The position numbers and the translations under genes are program-made. This document shows, in pieces, positions 6,152-16,400 of a stretch of 30,088 nucleotides of DNA (positions are counted from its first letter, which is position 1; every line of letters begins with the position of its first letter). The notes under the pieces were generated by a model that was not told where the DNA came from, made no database searches, and saw only the letters and a program-made list of their open reading frames with translations. The stretch covers positions 1-30,088 of the forward strand of contig SFNH01000011.1 of NCBI GenBank assembly GCA_004554205.1, read 5' to 3'. Origin of the DNA: Clostridium sp. (GTDB taxonomy: Bacteria; Bacillota; Clostridia; Lachnospirales; Lachnospiraceae).

Positions 6152-9109
6152 TTATCTGTCGTGCTTTTTCTTTCTGCTGAGGGCCGCTGCGCCGGTGGCT
6201 GCACCGCCGGTGGCAAGCATCAGGGCGATCCACAAGGAAAGGCTGCTTGTGTCGCCGGTCGGGGGAGTCTTCGGCAGCTTCGCCGTTACGGTGTCGGCCT
6301 TGGCGATTTCCTTGGTGCCGTCTTTGTCACTGTAATACTTATCACAGCCGCCGCAGTACCAATACTCGGTATTGCCCTCGGTATCCTCGGTGGCCGCCTT
6401 GGCGGAGATATGCATAAGGTCGGTGTGGTTCTTCGGGTCAAGCTCGCCGTAGGCTTTGCCGCAAACCTCGCAAATCGCCTTTTCGGTGCAGGTTGAATTT
6501 CCGCCTGAGCAAGCCATTGTTTCAAGCCCGTTGCAGCCGTCCACCGTGCATTGACGGGTGTGCGTGCCGTCGCCGTTCGATACCCATTCACCATAGGTAT
6601 GCCCGTCGTTGACCGTTACGGTCATTTCGGCAATATTGCTCGCCTTGTCGGTGACAACGATCTTCTGCTCGCCGTCTGCCGGAGCAAGGGTAAAGCTGCC
6701 GGTTTCGTCAAGCTCGACCGCCGTGCCGTTTACGGTAACTGTCTCTATATACTTCTCGTTAATTGTAACCGTCTGTGCTTCGCAATAAATCTTGCCGTCC
6801 TCAATGCAGCCGATTACAGGCCGAACATTGTCAAGCGTTACGCGGTCGGAGCGAAGGTATGTTATGTTCAGGCTCGCGTCAACGAGCATTGCATAAACAA
6901 TATATTCCCCGCTGGGGTCTATGTGGAACGGCTCCTCGTACCCGCTGAATACGAGGGATTTCAGTTCCTCTTCGGAAAGATCCCGATCGGTCACCAGATA
7001 AGAGACAAACACGGTTCCGCTGTTGTCGGCGGCGTTTATCGTCACCGTCTGCGTATCCTTAAAGAACAGACCGAAGGTGAGCTTATTCAGGAATTCCTGC
7101 CATTTATTTGTGCCTATGATAATTTCGCCCGTGGGCTTTTCGGTGTCTTTCCACTGCGCCGTCAGCGTGGTTACAAGCGCCGGAACGCTGTCGCCGGGTG
7201 CGTACAGGTTTCCATCGCTGCCAAGCCACATAAAGTAGCTGCCGTTGTTTCCGTCCGAGCGGGTCAGACCGTCGGACGCAGGCGCGGTAAACTTGCTGCC
7301 GGTTTTCACGATGATGTGAATAGCATCGGAGCTGCCGCCCAGCGTGCCGCCGCCAAGGCCAAGGGTAACGGCCTTCAGTCCGCCAGAGTCCAGTGTGTCA
7401 GAGTTCGGGACTTCAAGGACGGGGCGGAAGCCGAAGGTCGGGTAAGAAGAAGAAGACGAGGTATTGTAGCTGGTCCAGAAACGGGCCGAACGGTTCCACC
7501 CGCGAACCGCACGGGACGACGCCGAAATTCTTATAGTAGTATCTTGTCCATACGAAAGCATCTCCCTCCAGTTTTTGATATATCCGTCGTCCTTATCCAG
7601 TATCTTATCCCATTCGTTGCTTTTGGGCGTGCCGCGTTCTGAATCACCTGAGCCTGTATAACTACTTCCCACAGACGGTGCGCGCAGGGTATAGTCCACG
7701 CCGCCGCCGGCGTAGTTCTTGCCGAAAATCAGATCTGCGGTATTCAGGGTATCCCAGCTTACATCATTCGTTACGACATAGTCCGCTATAAACAGACTGT
7801 GGGGATATTTGTTCTGCTGTGCATATTCCTCGGTGGTTGCCATCTCCGACATGAGCTTGTAGGCGTCCACCGTCCCTGCGTAGGTAAAAGGCACATAGTG
7901 CAGGGTATTATCCGGCAGAGCATCGTTCACCGTGCCGGGAATACCCATTGCCGATAGGTCAAAGTAATAGGTGCCGCCTGAGGCGAGGGTAAACTGCTCG
8001 TCAGGCTGATTTTCCACCGTCAGCGCAATGTCTGTGAAATTACTTGCGTAATCGGTATTATAATCGCCGTTATACTGTTCGCTGAAGACCTTCAGGGTAT
8101 AGCTGCCCGGTGCAAGGCCGGACGGGATTTTGATTTCAACCGTTCCGCTTTCGGCAGTAGGCTGTGCTACTCTGCCGTAATACCGTGCGCCGCTGCTATC
8201 CGCAATGATGGCGGAGATATATTCATTTAGCCCTCCGGTCGCCCCGGTGTAATGCAGCGTAACGGTATCGCCGGGGTCGCCGCTGACAGCTTTTTCCGTT
8301 ACGGCAAAATTGCGGCTGCTATCTAAAAGCGTCAATTTCCATTCGTTTCCGCTGTATTTGGAAACTTCGGTCAATCCTCCGTCAGGCTTTCCGCCCACGG
8401 CAGCAGATGCAAAAAGGACAGAGTTCAGATTTAATTTAAAAGCGGGACGAACACCCCATATATTGCTGATATCTATCCCATCGTGGTCGATATTAGCAAA
8501 ACCGTCCACAGAGGCAACATCGCGACCCTTTGCGCCTGGGGAGCGCAACCACCAATAGCTTGATGCCCAATATTGATGTTCTCTATCCGCAATTCGCAGA
8601 TCATTATTTACCGCAGACGCTTCCGCTGTGGAAAGCGGCCAGAATACAGCGTTATTCACTTGTGTGCCAGATACACAGTCGGTATTTTCTCTGTTGTAAC
8701 TTCCGCTTGCAAGCGTCTGTTTTTGAACTGCATCGGTTTCTTTCGATGTCAGCTTTTCTGCAAGCGCGTCTATTGCGGTTTTCAAATCGCTGTCTGCATA
8801 AGCGGCACTCGAGCCAAACTTTGACCAACCCATATTATATGCCGCAAGCAGGGTAATATCCCCTTGTGCGCTTGTAATACCGTTTCCGTCATAACCGATA
8901 ACTCGCCATGCAGCGGGATTATTTTCATGGTTTTGTCCGAAATACACAGTCGGTGCGATCTCTGTGTTTACAGTTTTATTCAGTGTGCCTGCGCCAAGCT
9001 GTATCGCAGCAGAGCCCCATGCCCCAACCTCCTCGGCAAATACGCTTATCGGCGTAAGGCAGAACAGCATACAAAGGGTGAGCAGGATACTGAGTATTCG
9101 TTTCTTCAT
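6152..9109 (-). CDS. cell-wall-anchored multidomain surface protein (DUF6273-like, Ig-like repeats, PPTGD sorting signal)
   Basis: This is a 985-aa secreted protein. Residues 1-25 form a signal peptide (MKKRILSILLTLCM start, cleavage near VFAEE). A DUF6273-like domain follows, with WWLRSPGAKG at about 182-191 and WGVRPAFKLNL near 220. Beta-rich Ig-like sequence lies at about 260-370. A module at about 375-660 contains FTYAGTVD, DVSWD, NEWDKI and FRPVLEVP. An FGLFF module begins near 670, followed by Ig-like repeats. A Cys-rich stretch with CxxC pairs lies at about 870-935. The C-terminus has PPTGD (949-953), a hydrophobic segment and a basic tail, the type attached by non-class-A sortases. 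GGAGGT precedes the start. It is the last gene of the operon, 32 bp after the collagen-like gene, and a paralogue of the giant protein. Adhesion or matrix binding is inferred. Confidence 0.85.
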   Translation of the reverse strand: MKKRILSILLTLCMLFCLTPISVFAEEVGAWGSAAIQLGAGTLNKTVNTEIAPTVYFGQNHENNPAAWRVIGYDGNGITSAQGDITLLAAYNMGWSKFGSSAAYADSDLKTAIDALAEKLTSKETDAVQKQTLASGSYNRENTDCVSGTQVNNAVFWPLSTAEASAVNNDLRIADREHQYWASSYWWLRSPGAKGRDVASVDGFANIDHDGIDISNIWGVRPAFKLNLNSVLFASAAVGGKPDGGLTEVSKYSGNEWKLTLLDSSRNFAVTEKAVSGDPGDTVTLHYTGATGGLNEYISAIIADSSGARYYGRVAQPTAESGTVEIKIPSGLAPGSYTLKVFSEQYNGDYNTDYASNFTDIALTVENQPDEQFTLASGGTYYFDLSAMGIPGTVNDALPDNTLHYVPFTYAGTVDAYKLMSEMATTEEYAQQNKYPHSLFIADYVVTNDVSWDTLNTADLIFGKNYAGGGVDYTLRAPSVGSSYTGSGDSERGTPKSNEWDKILDKDDGYIKNWREMLSYGQDTTIRISASSRAVRGWNRSARFWTSYNTSSSSSYPTFGFRPVLEVPNSDTLDSGGLKAVTLGLGGGTLGGSSDAIHIIVKTGSKFTAPASDGLTRSDGNNGSYFMWLGSDGNLYAPGDSVPALVTTLTAQWKDTEKPTGEIIIGTNKWQEFLNKLTFGLFFKDTQTVTINAADNSGTVFVSYLVTDRDLSEEELKSLVFSGYEEPFHIDPSGEYIVYAMLVDASLNITYLRSDRVTLDNVRPVIGCIEDGKIYCEAQTVTINEKYIETVTVNGTAVELDETGSFTLAPADGEQKIVVTDKASNIAEMTVTVNDGHTYGEWVSNGDGTHTRQCTVDGCNGLETMACSGGNSTCTEKAICEVCGKAYGELDPKNHTDLMHISAKAATEDTEGNTEYWYCGGCDKYYSDKDGTKEIAKADTVTAKLPKTPPTGDTSSLSLWIALMLATGGAATGAAALSRKKKHDR

Positions 9110-9141
9110 TTTGCATTACCTCCGTTTTCGTGTAGGTCGGC

Positions 9142-10332
9142 TCAGTCAAGAGCGGTGATGGTAATGGTGCCGATGAACTCCATAAGAAGTGTATTGTATT
9201 CCGATTGCTCAAATATAAATTTCAATGTTATATCCTTGGCTGATGCGTCATACATTCTGTTGAAGTTAAAGGAATGATAGTCGTTACTATACGGAAGTTT
9301 TGTTCCATCTCTTTTTATGCGTGTGATATTCCTGCAAAAATCTGCATCCTCACTGCTGTCTGTCATTTGGATGCCATAATAACCGGTGCTCCCGGGAGCG
9401 TTTGAGCCGACTCCCAGAGAGCCGCTTATGATGATATTGTATATATGCCCCTTTTTCAGCGTAATTTCATCTGGGGAAGCTGAAATCAGACCGCCTCTGT
9501 TTATTTTTTCAGTAAATCCAATTCTTGCGGAATAGTTTTGAAGAAGAGCCGTCCCTACTGACGCTTTTGCATGAAAATACCCGGAGCTTCCGCCGTTCTG
9601 ACCGGCATCACCCTTGTCGCCTTTATCACCTTTATCTCCCTTTTCTCCGTCAACACCTGCGGCTTTCACTCCCGTATCGGTCGTTCCGATCCACCAGTTG
9701 CCGTTTTCACCGATGAAGGGGGTGTTGCCGTCTTTGCCGTCAACACCGTCCTCACCGTCAAGCCCTTTCAAAACCGAAAGATCGTAAAGGTTAAGCCATA
9801 TTTCATCACCGGTATAGCGCCACTGTAGGGTGTTTTCGCTTACACGGAATTCCGGTGTCTTTCCGTCAGTGCCGTCTGCGCCTTTCTGCCCGGTGGGGCC
9901 TGTGATGTCGGTTATCGCCACAAGGTTCTGCCACTCGCCGCCCTCATAGCGCCACTGGATGTGGGTTGCGGCTCGCTGCACCTCTATGCTTTTGCCGTTC
10001 ACGCCGTCCTTGCCGTCAACCCCGTTAATACCGTCCTTTCCGTTTGTACCGTTTATTCCGTTCTTACCGTCGGTGCCATTCTCGCCGCCTGCTCCGTCCT
10101 TACCGGCTTCCCCGGCAGCCCCCCGCAGCTCGGAAAGGGCCACCAGGTCGTGCCAGTCGGCTTCATCGCTGTATTTCCACTGGATCGCCGTGCCGTTATT
10201 GCGCACCTCCGGCAGTGCGGCGTCGCCTTTTGCCGCTTTGCTCCATCCTATGGCCAGCACGATGCAAAGTGACAAGAGTACGGTGCAAAGGGCCAAAAGT
10301 GTGCCTGTGAGTAGTTTTTTCTCTGTTTTCAT
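9142..10332 (-). CDS. collagen-like exported protein with C1q/TNF-like C-terminal domain
   Basis: This is a 396-aa protein with an N-terminal membrane or signal segment (about residues 8-30). Gly-X-Y collagen tracts occur at about 71-115, 145-159, 190-204 and 226-249, rich in GKDG, GDKGDKG and NGING. Between them lie copies of a short Trp-containing module with the pattern IQW(K/R)Y...W..L (about 50-70, 125-145, 168-189). Residues 251-396 form a beta-rich C-terminal domain (ARIGFTEKINRGG, LKKGHIYNIIISG, TITITALD) resembling the trimeric C1q/TNF or BclA C-terminal fold. Collagen tracts normally form triple helices, so a trimeric stalk with a globular head is expected. No sorting signal is present, so the N-terminal helix may be the anchor. 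CGGAGGG precedes the ATG. It lies between the two large surface-protein genes, 105 bp after one and 32 bp before the other. Confidence 0.85.
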   Translation of the reverse strand: MKTEKKLLTGTLLALCTVLLSLCIVLAIGWSKAAKGDAALPEVRNNGTAIQWKYSDEADWHDLVALSELRGAAGEAGKDGAGGENGTDGKNGINGTNGKDGINGVDGKDGVNGKSIEVQRAATHIQWRYEGGEWQNLVAITDITGPTGQKGADGTDGKTPEFRVSENTLQWRYTGDEIWLNLYDLSVLKGLDGEDGVDGKDGNTPFIGENGNWWIGTTDTGVKAAGVDGEKGDKGDKGDKGDAGQNGGSSGYFHAKASVGTALLQNYSARIGFTEKINRGGLISASPDEITLKKGHIYNIIISGSLGVGSNAPGSTGYYGIQMTDSSEDADFCRNITRIKRDGTKLPYSNDYHSFNFNRMYDASAKDITLKFIFEQSEYNTLLMEFIGTITITALD

Positions 10333-10437
10333 CTTCTTCCCTCCGTTCGGAATTGGTTATCACGGCAAAGTTCCACGCCGATGCGCACGCTGCGAATAGG
10401 TTTACCGGTTACTTTTAATTGCCTCTCCTGCCGCCCG

Positions 10438-13400
10438 TTATTTCACGGAGCGGTTTTTCTTTTTGCTTGCAGCCACAGCGCCGATCACAGCGCCGCCGCT
10501 GACAAAGAGCAGAGCGATCCACAGAGCCAGAGTGCTTGCGTCTCCCGTCCCCGGTGAATTTTCCTCCTTAACGGAGGAAATCGGCTTCATATAGACCGTG
10601 TACTCCGTCACATTACCCGCCTTATCCACTGCGCGAATGACATAGGTTGCCTCCGTGTCACCGGCAAGGAGGAACACATCCTCGACAGCCTCGCCGTTCA
10701 GGGTGACCGATGCAAGGTTTTCTTCATCGATTGCGACCCTCTTGGTCACATAATAGGTCTCGCCGCTGCCGATGCCGACGATTTTGGGCGCGGTCTTGTC
10801 GATCTTGTAGTTCTCGGTCACCGGTGCAGAAATAGCTCCGGTTTCGGTGTTCTTCACGAAGAAGGTCAGCTTTCCGTTATCGGTTTCCTCCGATGCCGTA
10901 AGGGAATCTACCCAATCCCCGTTTTCCGCATCGGTCAGGCCGAGCTTGTAGCCCTGCTTTGCGGTGATAACAAAGTCCTTGCTCAGCCAGTCCCTGGAGT
11001 TAACGCTGTACTCGCTGCCGTCAGCCGTGTACTCCACGATGCTCGCCGTAGTGCTTGCAGGCTGCGCCGACAGCACATAGTTTGCGGCGTCGTCTCCCGA
11101 AAGAGCAAAGTCATAGAACGTGACCGTCTTGCCGCTGCCGACATTCTTATCATCATACTGCGCCTTGCCGGTGACAATAGAGACCTTATCGCCGTCAACC
11201 AGCCCGTTTATTACTCCGGCGGCGGTGATCTTTGCGTTTGCGTTGCCGTCGTAGGTCTTGTCGCTGACCGTAACGCCGGAGATAGTCACCTCTCTGGGCT
11301 TAATTTCAAAGGCCATCGTGGAGAAAGCCGCCTTGCATGTGTCGGTCTCGGCCGTGGTAATACGGATTATATACTTGCCGACCTTCTTCGGTGCGGCTGC
11401 GGTATAGGCCGAATCATCCGCCCCTGCAGACTTGTATTCAACCGTCAAAGCGCCGTCGGAGTCGGTGTTAAAGGTCGGAGCGTCTATCGGCTTTCCGTCG
11501 TAATTCTTTGCATCGTCCGGCACATGATGGATGCTCGGCGTTTTCTTACCCACGGTCAATTTCACCGATGTCATGGCAGGCTCGTCACCCGACCTGTATT
11601 CCTCACCCAGGGGATTATAAGCAACACGGAGCGCATATTCACCTGCGGCAAGACCGGAAAGATAGCTGTTTTTAAGAGTTACGGTTCCGTCTGCGGATAC
11701 CGTATAATCAGCACTGTCAAGAAGTGCGTCACCGTTATACAGCGCCGCCACGGTATTGCCGTTAAGGCTGACACGGAAGGAAACATCCGCGCCGTCAAGC
11801 TTCGTAAAGCTGACTGCCTCGGTGATCGCCTCGGCATCGGTGTAGACCACCACGCCGTCGGAATTGATAACGGTAATGTTGCCGCTCACATCTGTCACGC
11901 GGAGATAGACATACGCTTTTCTGCTCGGCTCAATGCGGAAGGCCGCCGTGCCCTCTGCGAGCGTCAGCTCCGTCCAGTCGCCGGCAATCGCGTCCTTATC
12001 CTCAAATGCGGTCTCGGAAAGCAGATATTCCGCCTTGGAAAGTCCGCTGCCCACATCCGATGCCGTCACGGTCACGGTCTGGGTTTTCTTAAAGAACAGG
12101 CCGAAGGTGATCGTGTTCATAAAGGAGCTGAACTTATTGGTGCCGACTGCGATTTCCGCCGCAGGCGGAGTAATATCCGCCACACCCTCCACGGTGATGG
12201 TCATGCTGCCGCTCACGCCGGTGAGCAGGAAGGTGTCGCCAGTTTCGTCACCCATAATGCCGTCCACCGCAGAGCCGTTTACAAGAACCCGGTAGCTTCC
12301 GGTCTTGGAATAGCCCTCTGCAATGTCCACCTTGAATGTATAGTTGGTGCCGTGGCCGGCTGTATTCGCACCGGTGGCGGTAAAGCCCGTGCCGCTCGGC
12401 AGCGTAACGCTGTATAGCTTCATCACGCTGACGGTAATGACGGCAGTATTGCCCGCAGCATCCGTTGCCGCGATCGTGTGCTGCTCATTGTCCGGCACGA
12501 GAGTAAACCTGCCGTTTTCGGGCAGTACGGGGTTGCCGTCCACCGTTACGGTAAAGTCGTTATCATCGGTCACGGTGAATTCGGCAGCGCCGTAATAGGT
12601 CTTTCCGTTTTCAATGCCGGAGATTACCGGCGCGTCACTGTCGGTTGCCTCCACATAGCCGCAGGCGCAGCTCTTTTCGTGGGTTTCGGTATTCCAGCGG
12701 CAGTCATGCGCATGGGGTAAGACCGTGACATTTTTAAGGCCGGTCACATACCCGTTTACGATTTCGCCGCTGTCACTGTCGGCAAAAGCCCGGTATGCGC
12801 CGAGATAGTCGGCAAGGACGCTGATTTTGGAGTTTTCCGTCATGTCGATATCTGCGAAGTGGCCGCCGGATATAAGGGCTTCACTGCTTTTCAGCCTAAC
12901 ATAATTTGTGAATGTACCTCCCGTAATGCTGAGCTTTCCGCCGGTAAAGGTGACACATGCGTCCATATTGCGGTCTATGGTTACATCCGCTCCGCTAATT
13001 GTGCAATATTCGACAGCGGCGCCCCGAATTTCAAGGGCCAGCCGTCCTTTATTCAGCGTTAAAGACCTGACTTCGCCCCTGCAAAGGGTAAGGGCGCAGC
13101 CATAATTTTCATCGCTTTGCGCATCGGAAATTGCCTCATTGATATCTGTATATCCCCTGAAAATACCAGGCTTTGTGATCGCTGCCGCTATTTTCAGTCC
13201 GCAATACGGGCAGTTGCCGTCCGCATCCATGCCGGCGTGATCGCACTTCATCACGGCAAGGTCATACCGCCCAGCAGCCGCCCAGCCGGTTCTGTTTTCT
13301 GCGTCGGTGCGGGGAACCCAACTGCTCCCGGAAAACTCCGTTCCGATGCCGTCGTAGCGGCGATAGGCATAGCCCTCGGGAAGGAGATCCGTCAGCTTCA

Positions 13401-16400
13401 CCCCGTTATAGAGGTCGCACATTTCGGCATTTATATGTCCGCCGGTGAATTTCAGCGTACCGCCGTAAACCGCAATGGAATAGGTTGTGTCTTTGCTGCC
13501 GCCGGCTGTCACCTCGCCGCCGTCTCTCACCGCAAGGCCCAGGGTGCCGTTGCCTCTTGCGTCGATGACCGTCAGCTTGCCGCTGCGTCCGGCGCCGCCC
13601 ACATTCAGCGGATAACCGCCGAGGCTCCTGCCGTTTAGGTCCAAGGTGAAGCCCGCAGAATCCGTATCCGCATAAAGCCCGTCGGGCAGCATGGTGTTCC
13701 GCGCCCAGATTTTCACCGTGCAGCCGGAATTTTCCGGCTTGCAGGCTTCCTTCAATGCCTCGATAACGGTTCCGAAATGCGTTACCGTATCGCCCAGCTT
13801 CAGATCCGCCGCTACCGTAATACCGCAGTGGCGGCAGATGTTGGTGTCAGGGTCGGGGTCGTGTCCGTCATACACCGTTATAGTGACTTCGGCCCGGTTG
13901 CCGAGCTTATCGGTGACAGCGATGGTCACATCCCCGTTTGCCGGAGGGATGACAAGCCGGTTATTCTCGCCAAGGGTAACGGGCTCGCCGCCCACCGTAA
14001 CGGTGTCGATGTTCTCCTCAACTATGGTAGCGGTCACTTCATCGCAATAAACCTTACCCGCCTCAACGCCTTCGATCACCGGCGCGGTGGTGTCAATAAC
14101 AAAGCCGTCGGAGCTTAGATAAGTGATCTTGCCGGAAGCGTTGGTGATCTTTACATAAACGGCATATTTTCCGTCCGCATTAATACCGATAGGGCCGGTG
14201 TAGGGAGCAAAGGTATTCCCCTCCCAGCTTCCTACAAAGTACATCTTATCACCGATAAAGTATTCGACCTCAACATCCTCTCCGTTTGCATCCCCGGCGG
14301 TAATGGTCACGGTTTTCTCCTCCCGGAAAAACAGGCCGAAGGAAATGAGATTCAGAAATCTCTGCCATGCGTTGCGCTCGTCAATGCGGATCTCGCCCCA
14401 GGGAAATCCGGTTGCCTCCCACAAGGCGGTGAGCGTGACGGATTGAACGCTCTCGTCCCCTGCAAGGTCGGCATAGGTCGTTGCCGCATGGACGGCTGTT
14501 TCACCGCACATCCATCCGGCGAAATAATACCCGGGTCTTTTGGGAGATTCTATGTTTTCCAGCACGCGATTTGTCCATTTCACATCGGTTTTGTCAGCGA
14601 TCGCCGTGCCGCCGTTTGTTTCAAATCTTACGGTATACGACGGCTGCGCCTGACCGCCGATGGTGAAACAGTGTTCCGCCCTGCCGCAAAAGCTTCCCGT
14701 GCCGCAGATCGTCACCTTAGGTGCCTTTGCGGAATCAAACCCGGCATCGTCCGGCGAAAGGGCATACGGATATATATTATTTTTATAGGTTACGGTATAG
14801 TCCGTGCCTTCCTCCAAAACGGTAAGCACCTCCGGATCGGTCCGGTGGGCAAGCCTTGTCAGCTTCTTTTCGCTTCCGTCGAACAGGCAATTTTCAAGCC
14901 CGGAAAGGCGCAGAAGCCCCTTTTCATAGCAGTATCTAAGATCGTATTTCCCGCAGATACGGCATTTGCCGTATGCATCAACGTCATGGTCGAACCGCTT
15001 CCCGTTGACGGTACTGCCGCAGAAGGTCATGTTTTCCTCCGGAATACCCGGCAGGTTCTTTTCGTGCAGACCGTCATAAATGCGGTAGTCATCGGGTTCC
15101 TCCTCGTATTGCTCTGTATGGCGCAGGGATTCTACGGTGCTGTCCGTGATTTGGATTTTGACATTCAGCCATTTGCTGTAGCTGTCTTTTCCGATACCGG
15201 GAACATAAGTGCCGGAGCTGCCCGAGCGCAAGGTGCCGCCTTTGGCGATCACATTACTGTTTTCAATGATGATCTCCAGCGTTGCGACGCCGGTCGCATG
15301 ATAGCCCGCACCGATTGCAGGGCACATCCTGTAAGTGGTGGCATCTACCGTGCTGTTTGCAATGCGGATCCGTGCGTCTTCATTAAATGAGGTGTACCAT
15401 CCGCCGCCTATTGCCGAAGCATCCACAGCCACCGGCAGATGAAGCTTACTGTCCTGTATGTCAATACTTTTAAAGGAGGCATACTTACCGCTGCCGATAC
15501 AGCATCTGTTGGAGTAATGATCGTCCGACATGCTTATGTCGCTGCCGCGGATCACGATTTCACCCACAGCGGCATTATCGGCATTGCCGCCGATCATAGC
15601 CCCCGTTACCACGGTGCAGTCGGTAATTTCTACTTTTTTCAGCGTACCCGCACATTTCATATAGATTCCGCAGGTATGGATCTCGGAATCTCTGAGAATA
15701 ATACTCGATCCGTCCCCGCCCTGTATGCTCCTTGGCTTCGGCAGGCTTATTTCGCTGTTTTCGACAATGAGCGTGCCGTTATTGCCTACGGAAATTCCCA
15801 AGTAGGTATCGTTTCCTTTCACGGACATAACACGGGAATTTTGAATGAGAATTTTATTCCCTTCTTCAAGGGGGTTGCCGCCGATAAGATTATATTTGCA
15901 GTTAAACAGAGGGAGATCGGCGTCCGTGATCGTGATATCGCCGACGCTTTTATCCGCCGACGCACCGATACAGGGCCCGGACTCGCTGGAAAGAGACTGA
16001 ATGGCATTGCCGATAATGGTGATCGATCCGTAATCGAGTTTGCTTGTTCCGCCTATAGCGGCGCCGTTGCCCTCTGCCGAAGCGTAAATTTCGCCGCCGG
16101 TGATAAGCAGGGATGCATTTTCGGTATATTTCTCGGTTTTCCATACATTTGCACCGCCGATGCCTGCCGCGCCGCCTTTACCGTACGCATGGATAACACC
16201 GCCGTCGATCAAGAGGCTTTTTCCGCTGCCGATACCAACGGAGGGAGGAAAATTCGATTCTCCGCGTCCGGTAGCCTCAATATTGCCGCCGTGGATGGCG
16301 ACATCCGCATAATATCCGCCGATTCCCGCTCCGCTGTAGACAGTGGAGGCGTTGATGTTACCGCCGTTTATGGTTACAGTACCATCATGCCACAAACCGA

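Noticed and set aside
5892..6335. 147-aa and other frames across the hairpin cluster
   Set aside because: They pass through several stem-loops, overlap the end of the surface gene and lack ribosome binding sites.
9959..10399. Plus-strand Pro/Ser-rich frame of 146 aa
   Set aside because: It is the complement of collagen-like Gly-X-Y codons, which read as proline-rich on the other strand.
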